Counted from the first letter of the stretch, positions 45,264 through 58,800 are shown. The stretch is DNA of 64,000 nt from Planctomycetota bacterium (GCA_020638855.1 JACKHT010000007.1:1-64000), one strand, 5' to 3'. A program made the numbers and translations. Notes: generated by a model from the sequence alone, not told the origin.

Positions 45264-47662
45264 GCGGGTTCCTAGCGCCGGTGCAAGCCGGTGGCCAGGT
45301 GCCAGACCAAGCTGCTGCGACCCACACCGCCGCCCATTCGCTGAGCAAAGCCGAGCTGCAAGCCATTGCCGAGCGCTTGCAGGGTGCGGGACGGCTCAAG
45401 GGGACCGTACCCAGCGCCGAGATGGTGCGCACCTGGCGTCGCTTGGCCGAGGACTGTCAACCCGCAGCCGACACCACCGGTGAACCCCAGTGGATCTACT
45501 ACCTGATCGCGGAACTCGGAGTCGGGACGGCGCTCCAAGAAGCGGGTGAGTGGAAGGCGTCTGCCGAGCATCTGGAAGCGGTCCTGGCCCATGAGAATGG
45601 GCTCGCGCCAAGCTGGTGGGCCCAGATGCATGCGATTGCGGCGGAGAGTTACCTCATCGGCGGCCTGCTGGGTTTGGCCCAACCCCATGTCGAGCGCGGA
45701 CTCGAGCTGGCGGACCAGGCCTTGCAGGCCGAAATCGAGGCCAGAAAGGAAACTCGGCCGAACTACTTCAACCGGGTGGGGTACGTCGAGCCCTTGCTGA
45801 CGGCCGCAAAGTTCGCCCTCAACAGCGAATACGTGGATCCTGCGATTGGATACCTGGAGCGGGTGATGGACCTGACGTTTCCCGATGGATCCAAGCCTTC
45901 TTCGCGGTCGATAGGGACGGCCCGGCGGCTGTTGGCCTTGGTCTACTACCGTCAATACTTCGAGTCCAACCTCGAGAGCGACCAGCGGGTGGTGGAAGCG
46001 TACCGTTCCGCGCTCGAAATCGAAGACCTGGACCCGCGCGATCGGTTCAGTTGCTGGACGCGCCTAGCCCATCTGCACCTGGAGGCTGGCCGGTACGCGG
46101 CGGCGGAGGAATGCCTGCAAGCCATTGGGGAGGTATCCGGCAGCGAATTCCTCGATGCCTATGATCGAGCCTGGTATGCGAGTTTGCGCAACCGCTTGCT
46201 GCGCGAGCAGGGTGCGGGCAGCGATCCGACCTTTCGCCAGGCATGGAGTGAGCTTCTGGAGCACATGCGATCCACCGAACGGGATGGGGGAGTCGGCTTC
46301 TTCAACATCGGTCGGATCCGCGAAATCTCCGCAGAAGCCATGCTGCAAGCCCTCGCCAGCGACGGCATGGAAGCGGCCCTGGCCACGGTGTTTGACTCGC
46401 AAGAAGTCGGTTTCTTGCGGGCCCAACTCAAAGCCGGCCCCGGGCAATTGGCGGACCTCCGCCAGAGCCTCGAGCCCCAGGACCTTTGCTTGCTCTTCCT
46501 GGCAGGACGCAACCGCGTCCACGCTTTTGCCATCCGTGGCCAGGGAGCTATCCAACACTGGGAGTTCGAAGGCGGCCCGTTGCTACGCGAGCGTGCCACC
46601 CAATTGGCGGTCCAGGTTTTCCAGCAACCCAGCAGCGGGGAGCCGTTCGATTCCTCGCAGGCCCCCTGGGTCCATGCGGCAGCCAAGTTGCAGCAGCACC
46701 TCTTCGAAGCGGCACCCCCCGACCTGTTCCAAGGCGTGGAGCGCATTCGAGTCGTTGGGCGGGAAACCCTCTACAACCCTTTGTTGGAGCTGCTCTCCGT
46801 GGAGGGCCAACCCTTCGGTCTGACCTACGCCATGGAAGACTGGCCCACCGTGGGGGTCGGTTTGTCGCTATTGGCCAAACAGGCAGGCAGCGCCGACTCG
46901 ATGGCTTTCGATTGGTTGCTGCTCTCCGACCCAACCCTGTCACCGGAAGCGGCGGCGCTGATTCCTACCCGAGAGCCCCTTGCCATGGAATTCCCCCAAG
47001 GTAAGCGCATTCTGGAGTTGCGCGGTAACCAGGCGAGCTTGGCCGCATGGCGAGACCATGCTTCGACGCAGGTCGTCCAGTTCCTGTGCCATGGGGTGCA
47101 ACGCAAAGCGCCCGAGTGGAGCGCATGCTTGGCCTTGGCTGGGGATTCCTTGGTTCCGAGTGGGCTGGTGAGTGGCTTCGAGATCCTGCGCGAGACCGAA
47201 CTGCGGGCCCCTCAGCTGGCCATCCTCTCGATCTGTCGAGCTCAAGCGGGTGCCGCCCGCTACGGAGATCCTTCCGCGGGTCGCTTGGCGGGTGTGCTGT
47301 TGGCCAAGGGATCCCTCGCCGTGTTGACCAGCCGCGGGGATGCCAACGTCTACCTGGTACCCACGCGCCGCCTGACCGAGGCCGTTCGCATCGAATTGGC
47401 GCAGGGTAGGCGCTTGGACGAAGCGGTGCTCGCTGCGCGCCGGCAACTGGCACAAGATCCGGACCTGGGTTCGGCCATCCATTGGGCGGCTTGGCAAGTG
47501 ATTGGCCTGGGTTCATTGACCCTGGACTTGTCGCCCGATCTCTTGCTGCCCGGAGGCCGACCACCGGATCGCCGCTGGTGGTGGGGTACAGCTGGGCTGT
47601 CCGTGATCGCGCTGTTGGCTTGGGGTTGGATGAGGCAGCGGGGCATTCGGAAGGCTGCCTAA
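45152..47662 (+). CDS. Exported TPR-CHAT peptidase
   Basis: An 836-aa protein. From ATG 45152 it has an n-region with Arg residues and a hydrophobic segment ending LAPVQA near residue 45, a likely signal peptide. Helical TPR-like repeats follow (about 95-390; for example ASAEHLEAVLAHENGLAPS, PAIGYLERVMDL, AAEECLQAIGEV), then a CHAT caspase-like domain (about 440-790) with catalytic His647 in FLCHGVQR and Cys695 in LSICRAQAG, and a C-terminal helix (about 808-830, GTAGLSVIALLAWGW). In other systems CHAT peptidases are activated by partner proteins and cleave regulators. Here the ORF lies directly after an ECF/membrane-protein pair, so it may regulate the sigma pathway or be its output. GTG 45281 is a shorter alternative start without the signal. 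Confidence 0.83.
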   Translation: MESSHSPDGPACALVRRVAQSVWHRAGRFACVGSLALGGFLAPVQAGGQVPDQAAATHTAAHSLSKAELQAIAERLQGAGRLKGTVPSAEMVRTWRRLAEDCQPAADTTGEPQWIYYLIAELGVGTALQEAGEWKASAEHLEAVLAHENGLAPSWWAQMHAIAAESYLIGGLLGLAQPHVERGLELADQALQAEIEARKETRPNYFNRVGYVEPLLTAAKFALNSEYVDPAIGYLERVMDLTFPDGSKPSSRSIGTARRLLALVYYRQYFESNLESDQRVVEAYRSALEIEDLDPRDRFSCWTRLAHLHLEAGRYAAAEECLQAIGEVSGSEFLDAYDRAWYASLRNRLLREQGAGSDPTFRQAWSELLEHMRSTERDGGVGFFNIGRIREISAEAMLQALASDGMEAALATVFDSQEVGFLRAQLKAGPGQLADLRQSLEPQDLCLLFLAGRNRVHAFAIRGQGAIQHWEFEGGPLLRERATQLAVQVFQQPSSGEPFDSSQAPWVHAAAKLQQHLFEAAPPDLFQGVERIRVVGRETLYNPLLELLSVEGQPFGLTYAMEDWPTVGVGLSLLAKQAGSADSMAFDWLLLSDPTLSPEAAALIPTREPLAMEFPQGKRILELRGNQASLAAWRDHASTQVVQFLCHGVQRKAPEWSACLALAGDSLVPSGLVSGFEILRETELRAPQLAILSICRAQAGAARYGDPSAGRLAGVLLAKGSLAVLTSRGDANVYLVPTRRLTEAVRIELAQGRRLDEAVLAARRQLAQDPDLGSAIHWAAWQVIGLGSLTLDLSPDLLLPGGRPPDRRWWWGTAGLSVIALLAWGWMRQRGIRKAA

Positions 47663-48146
47663 ATCCATTCCGCACTACCTGTGCGTCCAAGGAGCTGACA
47701 GGGGGCGAGGACTCCCCATCGATGCCCGGGCCAAGGTGATGCGCGCTATCCATGCAGGTGGGTATCTGCTTGCCCAAAGGATCCACGGGAAGTGGCTGGA
47801 GGGAGCAGGACTCCCCCCAGCCGGAACAGGTTTCCAGTTGGAACCTCAAAACCTGGTGGGTACGCACGGAAGGTCCGAACCAAAGCAAGAACTAAGGGGT
47901 GAACCAAGAGGTGAACCAAGAGGTGAACCAAGAGGTGAACCAAGAGGTCTCGCCCAGAGGAACACGTTCCTTCGGAATGGAATCTCCGCAATCACCCCTT
48001 AGGAACCGTGTTCAAAACCGGTGCATCTCCATGGGACTCATGTCGCTCGCATCCCTATGGGCGCCGTTATCTTGCAAAAACTGCGCGCCCCTCAAGTTCT
48101 TGGGTCCAGGCGCGCCCCACCAGCAGGCGCGCCATCCCAAGAAAAT
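47663..48146. other. Intergenic region after the CHAT gene
   Basis: This stretch between the convergent CHAT and FG-GAP genes holds a 12-bp tandem repeat and, near 48109-48133, two copies of the palindrome GGCGCGCC 17 bp apart. I see no gene. Short frames across it encode only the low-complexity repeat and were not accepted. Confidence 0.4.
47898..47945. repeat. 12-bp tandem repeat, four perfect copies
   Basis: GGTGAACCAAGA repeats four times without change (47898-47945), with GGT of a fifth copy after it. It lies 236 bp past the CHAT stop and has no coding function that I can see. Perfect copies suggest recent slippage. Confidence 0.93.
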
Positions 48147-48192
48147 GCGTGCCCATCCATCCTTGTCTTTTGGACGAGGAGAATGGGCACGC
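48147..48192 (-). terminator. Long interrupted hairpin, likely terminator of the FG-GAP gene
   Basis: GCGTGCCCAT (48147-48156) pairs perfectly with ATGGGCACGC (48183-48192); TCCTTGTC and GACGAGGA form an inner helix with one G-U pair, around a 5-nt loop. On the minus strand ATTTTCTTGG follows. It is 61 bp past the FG-GAP gene stop. Confidence 0.6.
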
Positions 48193-48253
48193 AGATTCGT
48201 GTCAATGGCTCAATAGTGTGTACGGTGGTTCGAGGCGAACCGCTGAGCAGGGC

Positions 48254-49963
48254 TCACTGAATCAGAGGGATGCAAGCAACCTCGTGCCCGCTCCCGTCCT
48301 TCTCGGCACCCCGGAGGCCGGAAACGGTTGGATCCTGGACGTAGAAGGTCGCCGTGCCCGATCCTGGCATTTGTGCGATCCAATTGGAGTAATCGGAGAA
48401 CAGGACGGGATTCGCCGAGCGACCCAGGGCGTGGAAGGCGAAGTGCGAAGCCGGGTACACCAGTCGCACCTTTCCGGTCTGGTCCACATGGACTTGTTGG
48501 ACCTTCACGAACACGATGTTGGTATGGGTTGCGAGCGACACACCGGGCACCGTCTGCGTTACGGGGAGGAACTCCGTACCGCTAGGAATGCCACTCCAGG
48601 CGACCAGCATTGTTGCGCTGGGTTGTGCCACGACTGGCGCGGACAAGCCGTTCTTGGTGAACAACGAGATCTGTAGGTGCGTAGCCACGTCGATTTGTTC
48701 CGGGACTCGCATGTCAAACGTGAATTGACCACCGGTCGCAATCTCAACCAAGTCCAAGTCGAATCCATATCGCAGCCCCGAGGTGTACAGGTGGTGATCG
48801 ACCACCGCGACTTCGCGGTACAAGTGCAGCCTTTGGTTCGTTCCGGTCATGGCCAAAAGATCCAAGTCGCCGTCGCCGTCGACATCCAAAACTCCCGGAC
48901 TGGTTGGAGCAACGCTCGGTACGACGCCCGGAGCGATCCTGACCAGCGATGCCGCCAGCATGGGTTGCCCAATCCGGCCCACAGGGTGGAAGTCGTACGT
49001 AGGCGTCATCGCGTCGCTGGCGAGCAAGATGCCCACGCCGTAGGTGTCCGCCAGCGAAAGGATCAAATCAAAGTTGCCGTTGCGGTCGTAGTCCGCCGTG
49101 GCCAAGTCCGCGATGCCGCCTGCTGCGGAGACGTCGATGGTCGATTTCACGCCGGTCGGGGCATACACCGAGATGAACTCGGCTCCGGCCGTGGTCCGGG
49201 TCACGACGGCCAGGAGGTCCCGCACGTAGTTGTTGCGGAAGATCCGGCCCAGGTGCGTGACCTCGAAGGCCCCCAGATTGGTGGCATACAGGGCCGGCGC
49301 GCTGGTCAGCGGGAGGGCTCGCACCTCAAGGTTCGAGCCGTAGGCCAGGGCGATTTCGGCCCCAGCCGTCGTGTCCCAGTCCAACAGTTGGAAGTCGGCG
49401 ATGGGAGCGGTGGCCGTAAACGACCCATAGGAAGTCCAGGTGGTGCTGGCGCTGACGTAGGAGTCTGTAGTGCCAATCGCGTACACCGTCAAACCGTCGG
49501 TGCCCAGGCCGGTCACCAGGATTCCAGCCCCGGTGGCGCGGACTTCCAAGGCGGTGACTTCGGGCAGATTGGCGCCTTGTACGGAGGCCGTGACCCAGGT
49601 GCCGTTGACCCATTCAGCCGTTTGCAGGCCCCCGGCTTGCGCCAGGAGCAGGCAGTGCTCATCGCGATCGGCGTTGTTGGGCACGCTAACGATCGAGTTG
49701 GCCACGATCGACGTGTGGTGGATCACATCGTAAGAGTCCGGGTCGAGCAGGGTGGACAGCGTTGAGCCCGAAAGAAAGGCCACGTCCTTGACTCGGTCAC
49801 CATCGAAATCCCCCGACACCATCGTGTGGAAAGGGTCGGTGATCACCGGACCCGGTTCCGGAGGAAATGCGTAGACCTCGTCCGGGTTGTCGATTACAGC
49901 GAATTGGGGCGTGGCCAGAGCTGGAGCCGCCAGGAGGAGGCCCGCGAAGAGGGTGTATTTCAA
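48254..49963 (-). CDS. Secreted FG-GAP/VCBS-repeat protein
   Basis: A 569-aa exported protein. A TTG start at 49963 gives a compact signal peptide (MKYTLFAGLLLAAPALA, cleaved before TPQ). The mature part has FG-GAP-type calcium-binding blades: DFDGDRVKDVAFLSG, DYDRNGNFDLILSL and DVDGDGDLDLLAMTG are clear; others are degenerate. These repeats usually form beta-propellers like the integrin head. The last 150 residues are a separate domain with no match I know. It is probably a cell-surface or matrix protein. It faces the CHAT gene convergently and is divergent from the M14 peptidase. Longer frames start at 50113, but the signal peptide supports the shorter one. Confidence 0.82.
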   Translation of the reverse strand: MKYTLFAGLLLAAPALATPQFAVIDNPDEVYAFPPEPGPVITDPFHTMVSGDFDGDRVKDVAFLSGSTLSTLLDPDSYDVIHHTSIVANSIVSVPNNADRDEHCLLLAQAGGLQTAEWVNGTWVTASVQGANLPEVTALEVRATGAGILVTGLGTDGLTVYAIGTTDSYVSASTTWTSYGSFTATAPIADFQLLDWDTTAGAEIALAYGSNLEVRALPLTSAPALYATNLGAFEVTHLGRIFRNNYVRDLLAVVTRTTAGAEFISVYAPTGVKSTIDVSAAGGIADLATADYDRNGNFDLILSLADTYGVGILLASDAMTPTYDFHPVGRIGQPMLAASLVRIAPGVVPSVAPTSPGVLDVDGDGDLDLLAMTGTNQRLHLYREVAVVDHHLYTSGLRYGFDLDLVEIATGGQFTFDMRVPEQIDVATHLQISLFTKNGLSAPVVAQPSATMLVAWSGIPSGTEFLPVTQTVPGVSLATHTNIVFVKVQQVHVDQTGKVRLVYPASHFAFHALGRSANPVLFSDYSNWIAQMPGSGTATFYVQDPTVSGLRGAEKDGSGHEVACIPLIQ

Positions 49964-50515
49964 GGTTTGAGTAGGGGTTAGGGTTCCGTGGAGGTTCGTT
50001 CCATGGGAGGCTATGTCGGGACCCGACTGGAAAGTCGCAGGGAAAGCAAAATTCTTCAGCAAAACTTGGGGCAGTCGAAACGCTTGGCTTCGGTTCCCGC
50101 CTCGAAAGCACATGGGGTTCTTCTAGGTACTCCGGCGCCCGAAGCTGGGCACAGGGGGTGGTCGATCGTTTGCGGGCGAACCACCTTCCCTCGTTCTCTG
50201 CCTTGCCTCGCCAAACCAGAGTTCCTTGGCGATGCGTGACCCACCAGCTTGGCTTGGGTCGGATCGCGTTCTTACGACCACCCTAGCCGAGGGGCGGGCC
50301 AAGAGTCCTAGTCCACCCAAGCGGCAGTCGCGGGCGATTGCCTTACCAAATCCCGCCCCCCGAACTCCCCGTGCAGCGGGTTCGGGCCGTGGGGGCCTAG
50401 GCTCACGCCAGAGGCTTGGGCCCGGCCAACCCCTCGGCGACCGAAGTTTCGGGAGCCAATATCGGGCAGCAGGTGGGGCCGCTACCATGGGGAGACCCCC
50501 TGCAACGGAATCCCT
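49964..50515. other. Divergent intergenic region before the M14 peptidase gene
   Basis: The 552 bases between the FG-GAP and peptidase starts should hold both promoters. I see no gene with acceptable content and no strong hairpin. The C- and G-rich composition makes promoter hexamers hard to pick by eye. Confidence 0.35.
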
Positions 50516-53485
<2,970 letters not shown>

Positions 53486-53597
53486 GTCCGCGCGTAAACT
53501 AGTCGTAAGCGACCGAGCCACCCCCCCGGGGGCTGCAACCCACCCCATGGGGCGTCCTATAGTGGGCACGCTCCCTTCGGTCCCCACCTAGCTCCCC

Positions 53598-55850
53598 ATG
53601 CGTCACGTTCTCTTCCTGCTTGGCAGCGGCCTGCTGGCCCCGACGGCCACCCCCTCCGCCCTCCCGAACTCCGTTCTGGTCCCGCAGCCTGCCCTTCGGC
53701 CGGCGCTTCAGGGTCAGGAGGCCGGCAGCGCCCCGCGCGAAGTCATGTGGAAGGCGCCCACTCGCGCGGACTGGGACAAGCCTTGCTTGATCACCTGGCA
53801 GCGCACTTTCGACGATGCCATTGCGGTGGCGGAGGCCACCGGCAAGCCGATCCTAATCTGCGTCAACATGGATGGGGAGATCGCTAGCGAGCACTACGCT
53901 GGAGTCCGTTATCGGGACCCCGAGACCGCCAAGCTGTACGAAGCCTATGTGACCGTCATCGCGTCCACCTACCGGCACACCCCGCGCGACTACACCCCCG
54001 AAGGCGAGCGCATCCCCTGCCCGCGCTTTGGCGGCGTGACCTGCGGCGAGCACATCGCGATCGAACCCATCCTGTACGAAAAGTACTTCGATGGCCAACG
54101 GGTGTCGCCGCGCCACATCATGGTCGAGCTCGACAAGTCCGAGGTGTTCGACGTGTTCTATGCCTTCGACACCAAATCGGTCTTCGACACGCTCAAGAAG
54201 GGAGTCGAGGGGCGAGTCTTGAAGCCCAACCCCTATGAGCGCGGCGACCGCGATTGGAAGGAGCGGTTGCTCAGCCGTGAAAGCAGCGACCGGGCGTTTG
54301 TCGAACAAGCCTTCGAAGCGGCCGACGAGCCGACCAAGGTCGACATGTTGCGGACCGCCCTGGCGGCGGGGGACGCGTACAGCGGGCAGCTCATGCGCCT
54401 CGCCTTGCTCGGTGGGGGTCCCAGTGTGCACCTCGGCGGTACGGCGACGGCACGCCAGTTCGCGTGGCACTCGATGATCGAGGATCCAACCATGGGGAGC
54501 TTGCCGCTGATGGAGTCCGCCTTGGAGTTGGATCTGGACGATACCGACCGGGGAAGTTTGGTCTCGGCTTTGGAGAAACTGGGCGAGGTCGCGCCGCGCG
54601 CCAAGCAGCTCGCAACCGTGCAGCGTGGCCTGTTGTCGTCTTCGGTTTCCCCCGAGATGGCGGAACGGGTGAGCGTGGCCCAGAGCACCGATTTGGAAGC
54701 CGTTCTCGAAGAAAACCAGGCCGTCAAGGACGCGCTCGAAGCCCGCGCCAAGGAGTGGCAAGCGGGCCACGAGGGCGATGGTTCGGTCGAATTGCGCACG
54801 GCGGAGTCGTTCTTGGCTCGCGCCCTCGACGCCGATCCGCGCGCCAAACAGACCAAACTGCTCTTTGAAGACGCCCGAACCCTGGCCGCCAAAGCGCTCG
54901 CGATGGGACAGGACGGCTGGTTGGCCCATGGCATCCTGGCCCAGTGCGAATTCCGCTATGGGACGTTGGCGGAGTCGGAGGCACACGTGCAGCGGGCGGT
55001 GGACACCATGCCGACCCACGCCATGGGCCGCGTAGCGGTCGAGACCCTGCGCCTGTTCGCGCGCAGCAAGCGCCGCGCCATCCGCGATGCGATGGCGCTC
55101 GATGCCACTTGGGCCCCCGACATGCTGGCGCAAGCCCAGGCTGCCTATGGTGTGCTCGAGCACCATCCTCTTTGCCTCGAGCAGGACTGCATCACCCAGG
55201 TGGACTTCTTGGGACGCATCGGCGCCTATCCGCAAGCTGCCGCGGTCCTGGAGCGCGGTTTGGTTCGCTTCCCCGACTCCGCCGAGCTGCACTTGCGCCT
55301 GCGCAACCGGATTTTGGCGACCCGCGGAGCCACTGGCCCGGGTGGTTTGGAAGAGACCTACGCCGCGCTGCTCGCAGCACCCGAGGCGACCCCCAACCTG
55401 ACCTGGTTCGCGGGCTATGCCTCGTTGCTCGCGGCCGAGTACCATCGCCGCGCGGGCGAAATCGACGCCGCGTTTGCGGCCTACGGTCGGTCGATCGAGT
55501 TCTTCGAAACCAACCAGGCGGCGTTGCCCGGCAACGGGGTCACTTGCCAACACTTCGTGGCCATTGCCCAAGCGGCGATGGCGCGCATGTCGATGGAACG
55601 CGGAGAGTGGGCCCGCGCCCACGACCTGATGCTGCAAGCCATGCAGACCGCCCCGGAGTCCATGGCGACCGTCGACGGCCTGGGATTCACCGGGGTCATG
55701 ACCGCCACCACGCTGATCGCGCGGCTGAGCGAAAACGATGCTCCGGGCCTCTCGGAGGACCTAAAAACGGCGCTCGAAGCGCTGAGTGCGGTGACCCGCC
55801 AGCGCCCAGCGTTCGAAGGCACCGGTCCTAGTGGCCGGGAGCCGCGCTAG
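53598..55850 (+). CDS. Exported thioredoxin-fold and TPR protein without CXXC
   Basis: A 750-aa protein with a signal peptide (VLFLLGSGLLAPTATPS). Residues about 68-180 have the DUF255/thioredoxin-like layout: TFDDAIAVAEATGKPILICVNMDG, then SEHYAGVRYRDPETAKLYEAYVTVI. The position of the usual active-site CXXC is MDGEIAS, so redox activity is unlikely. The rest (about 210-730) is helical and TPR-like, for example TLAAKALAMGQDGWLAHGILAQCEFRYGTL and AAAVLERGLVRFPDSAELHLRLRN. It may be a scaffold or a chaperone-like sensor. It follows the M14 gene by 112 bp on the same strand. Its 3' end overlaps the 3' end of the opposite RND gene by 23 bp. Confidence 0.85.
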   Translation: MRHVLFLLGSGLLAPTATPSALPNSVLVPQPALRPALQGQEAGSAPREVMWKAPTRADWDKPCLITWQRTFDDAIAVAEATGKPILICVNMDGEIASEHYAGVRYRDPETAKLYEAYVTVIASTYRHTPRDYTPEGERIPCPRFGGVTCGEHIAIEPILYEKYFDGQRVSPRHIMVELDKSEVFDVFYAFDTKSVFDTLKKGVEGRVLKPNPYERGDRDWKERLLSRESSDRAFVEQAFEAADEPTKVDMLRTALAAGDAYSGQLMRLALLGGGPSVHLGGTATARQFAWHSMIEDPTMGSLPLMESALELDLDDTDRGSLVSALEKLGEVAPRAKQLATVQRGLLSSSVSPEMAERVSVAQSTDLEAVLEENQAVKDALEARAKEWQAGHEGDGSVELRTAESFLARALDADPRAKQTKLLFEDARTLAAKALAMGQDGWLAHGILAQCEFRYGTLAESEAHVQRAVDTMPTHAMGRVAVETLRLFARSKRRAIRDAMALDATWAPDMLAQAQAAYGVLEHHPLCLEQDCITQVDFLGRIGAYPQAAAVLERGLVRFPDSAELHLRLRNRILATRGATGPGGLEETYAALLAAPEATPNLTWFAGYASLLAAEYHRRAGEIDAAFAAYGRSIEFFETNQAALPGNGVTCQHFVAIAQAAMARMSMERGEWARAHDLMLQAMQTAPESMATVDGLGFTGVMTATTLIARLSENDAPGLSEDLKTALEALSAVTRQRPAFEGTGPSGREPR

Positions 55851-58800
55851 GGCCCTTGGCCTTGCGGTGGAAGAGCGAGAACACCACCGGGATCAACACC
55901 AAGGTGATGAGCGTGGAAGCGCTCAAACCGCCCACGACCGCGCGGGCCAGCGGGGCCTGGGCATCGGCGCCTTCGCCGATGCCTAGCGCCAGCGGGATCA
56001 ACGCCAGCACCGTGGTGAGGGTGGTCATCAGGATCGGACGCAAGCGACGGCGACCCGCTTCGGCCACGGCCTCTTTGGCGGACATACCTTCGCTCAAGAG
56101 CCGTGCCGCTTGATCCACTAGCAGGATGGCGTTGTTCACCACGACGCCGCCCAGAACCACGCAACCAATCGCGCTCTGCACGTTGAAGGTGGTGTGAGTA
56201 AGAAAGAGCGTGATCAGCACGCCCACGGCGGCGAAGGGGACCGACATCATGACCACCAAGGGGTCGCGCAAGGATTCGTATTGGCAGGCGAGCACCATGT
56301 AGACCAGGGCGATGGCCAACAGGAACGCGATGATCAACTCGTGGGTGGCCTTCTCCTGCTCGGCATAGGTACCGGCCACGACGATTTCGTGGCCGCGTGG
56401 GCGGGGGATCGACTCGAGCTTGGATTGCAATTCGCGGGCGATCGAGCCTTCGTCACGCCCGGCCGAGTTGGCGCTGATCTTGATCACCCGTTGCTGGTTG
56501 CGACGCTCGATGACCAAGGGCCCCAAGCTAGGCGCCGAAGTGACCACGTTGCGCAGGGCGACCATGTCCCCGTCAGGGGTGCTTAGGGTCATGTCCAGCA
56601 CTTCGTCGATCGAGCGCTGCTCGGCGTCCTCGAGCTGGACCAGGATGCGGTAGGAGTTGCCGGCTTGGCGGTATTCGCCCGCTGCGGTGCCCGCGAAACC
56701 CGTTTCCAAGACCGCGGTCACATCGCGCACCGAGAGCCCCACATCGGCCACCTTGGCGCGGTCGATGTGGATCTCTTGCTGGGGCGCTCCGGACTTGCGG
56801 CTGACCTCCACGTCGGTGATGCCGGGGACTTCCCGAGCGATGGCCGCTGCCCGGTCGGCCAGGCCTTGTAGCACGTCCAAATCGGGGCCGCGTACCTCGA
56901 TTTCGATGCCCGCCGCACTGCCGAGGATGCGTTGCAGCACAAACGAGCCTTGGGGCGCGCGGGTACGGATCACCATGCCAGCTACCTGTCCGGCCAGCGA
57001 TTGGCGCAGGGCATTCGCCACGTCCACGTTCGAACGCTCGCGATCGCGCACCGGACGCAGCGAGAGTTGGATTTCGCCCCGGGCAGAGATGTTGCTCGAG
57101 TAGCTGGGGCCGACGGTGACCACCGACGCAACGGTCTCCGGGACTTCGGGTAGCACCAGACTTTCGAGGGTGCGCGTCTGCTGGTCGACCAGCTCCAGCC
57201 GCGTGCCGACTTCCATTTCGCCGGTCACGCTGACCTCGCCCTCGTCGCTGGGGGGCAGGAACTCGCTGCCGATCAGCGGATAGAGCCCCAGGCTCGCGCC
57301 AAACAGCGCCAACGATCCCAGGACGACTGCTCCCCGGTGGGTCAGGGCACGCTGCAACAAGCCCTTGTAGCCCGTATCCATCGCATCGAAGCTCGCTTCC
57401 GCACGGTCCGCCAAGCGCGCCCACAGCCCAGTACCACCCTTGTGGGCATCGATACGGGTCAACAGCCGCGAGGCGAGCACCGGCACCAGGCTCAGCGAAA
57501 CCAAGAGCGAACACACCAAGCTGAACACCACCACCAAAGCCAGCTCGCCGAACAACAGCCCCGCGATGCCCTTGGTGAAAGTCAGCGGCAGGAAGATCAC
57601 CAAGGTGGTGATGGTGCTTGCCACGATGGCGCTGGCCACCTCGGAGGCTCCGTTGGAGGCCGCATCGAGCGGGCCTTCGCCCAATTCCTTGCGCCGGCGG
57701 AAGATGTTCTCGAGCACGACCACCGAACTGTCGACCATCATCCCAACCCCCAACGCCAGCCCTCCGAGCGTCATCAGGTTGAGCGTCAGTCCACCCCATT
57801 GCAAAAGGGCGAAGGTGGCGATGATGGAGATCGGGATCGCGACGGCGATCACGAGCGTGCTGCGCAAGCTACGCAAGAAAAACAGCAGCACCAACACCGC
57901 GAAACCGCCCCCAAACAGAACCGATTGCGCCACGTTGTCGATCGAGCGCTGGATGAAGTCGCCCTGGTTCGAGATGACGACCATCTGTGCCTGGGGATAG
58001 GCCTGGTTGACCCGGGCCACCTCGGCCAGAACCGCGCGCGAGACTTCGACCGTGTTGGCCGAGGACTGCTTGCGGATCGCGATCCGTAGCCCCAGGTCCC
58101 CGTTCACCCGCACGTAACGCGAAAGGCGCTGGTAGGTGTCTTCGACCTTGGCGATTTGCCCGATGGTCACCACGCCATCGCCGCGCTCCATCACGATCGT
58201 GTTGCGGATGTCGTCGAGGCTTTCGAATTCCGCAGGTGCTCGCAAAGTCACTTCGAAGCGACCTTCTTCGAGCTTGCCTGCGGGCCGGTCGAGGTTGGCA
58301 TCGCGCAGCGCCCGCAGGATCCGATCGAGGGGGATCCCTAGCGCTTGGATCCGGCCGGGATCGAGGGCCACGCGCACTTCGCGGTCGTAGCTGCCCCAGG
58401 GGTCGACCTGTGCCACCCCAGGGATGCGCGCGAAGCGCAGGCGGACCTGGTCTTCCACCAGCTGGGTCAGCGCTACGGGGTCCAGCTTGCTGGACACGCC
58501 CAAAATCACGATCGGGAAGCTGGCCACGTCGAACTTGGAGACCCGCGGTCGGCTGACTCCGTCGGGGAGCTCGTCGATTTCCTGCTCGATGCGGCTCTGC
58601 AAGTCGATCGCGGCGGCATCCAGGTCGACCCCAAAGGCGAACCGCACGGTGAGCCGGCTTTGCCCCTCGGAAGACTGCGATTCGATCTCTTCGACACCTG
58701 GGACGGTCGACACGACCTCTTCGAGGATCTGGGTGACCAGGCGCTCGACCACCTCGGGGCTGGCGCCCTCGAATTCGGTGCGGATCGTGCAGGTGGGCAG

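Noticed and set aside
47736..48002. Small 88-codon frame over the 12-bp repeat
   Set aside because: It encodes mainly the repeat GEPR, has no clear ribosome-binding site and no partner on either side.
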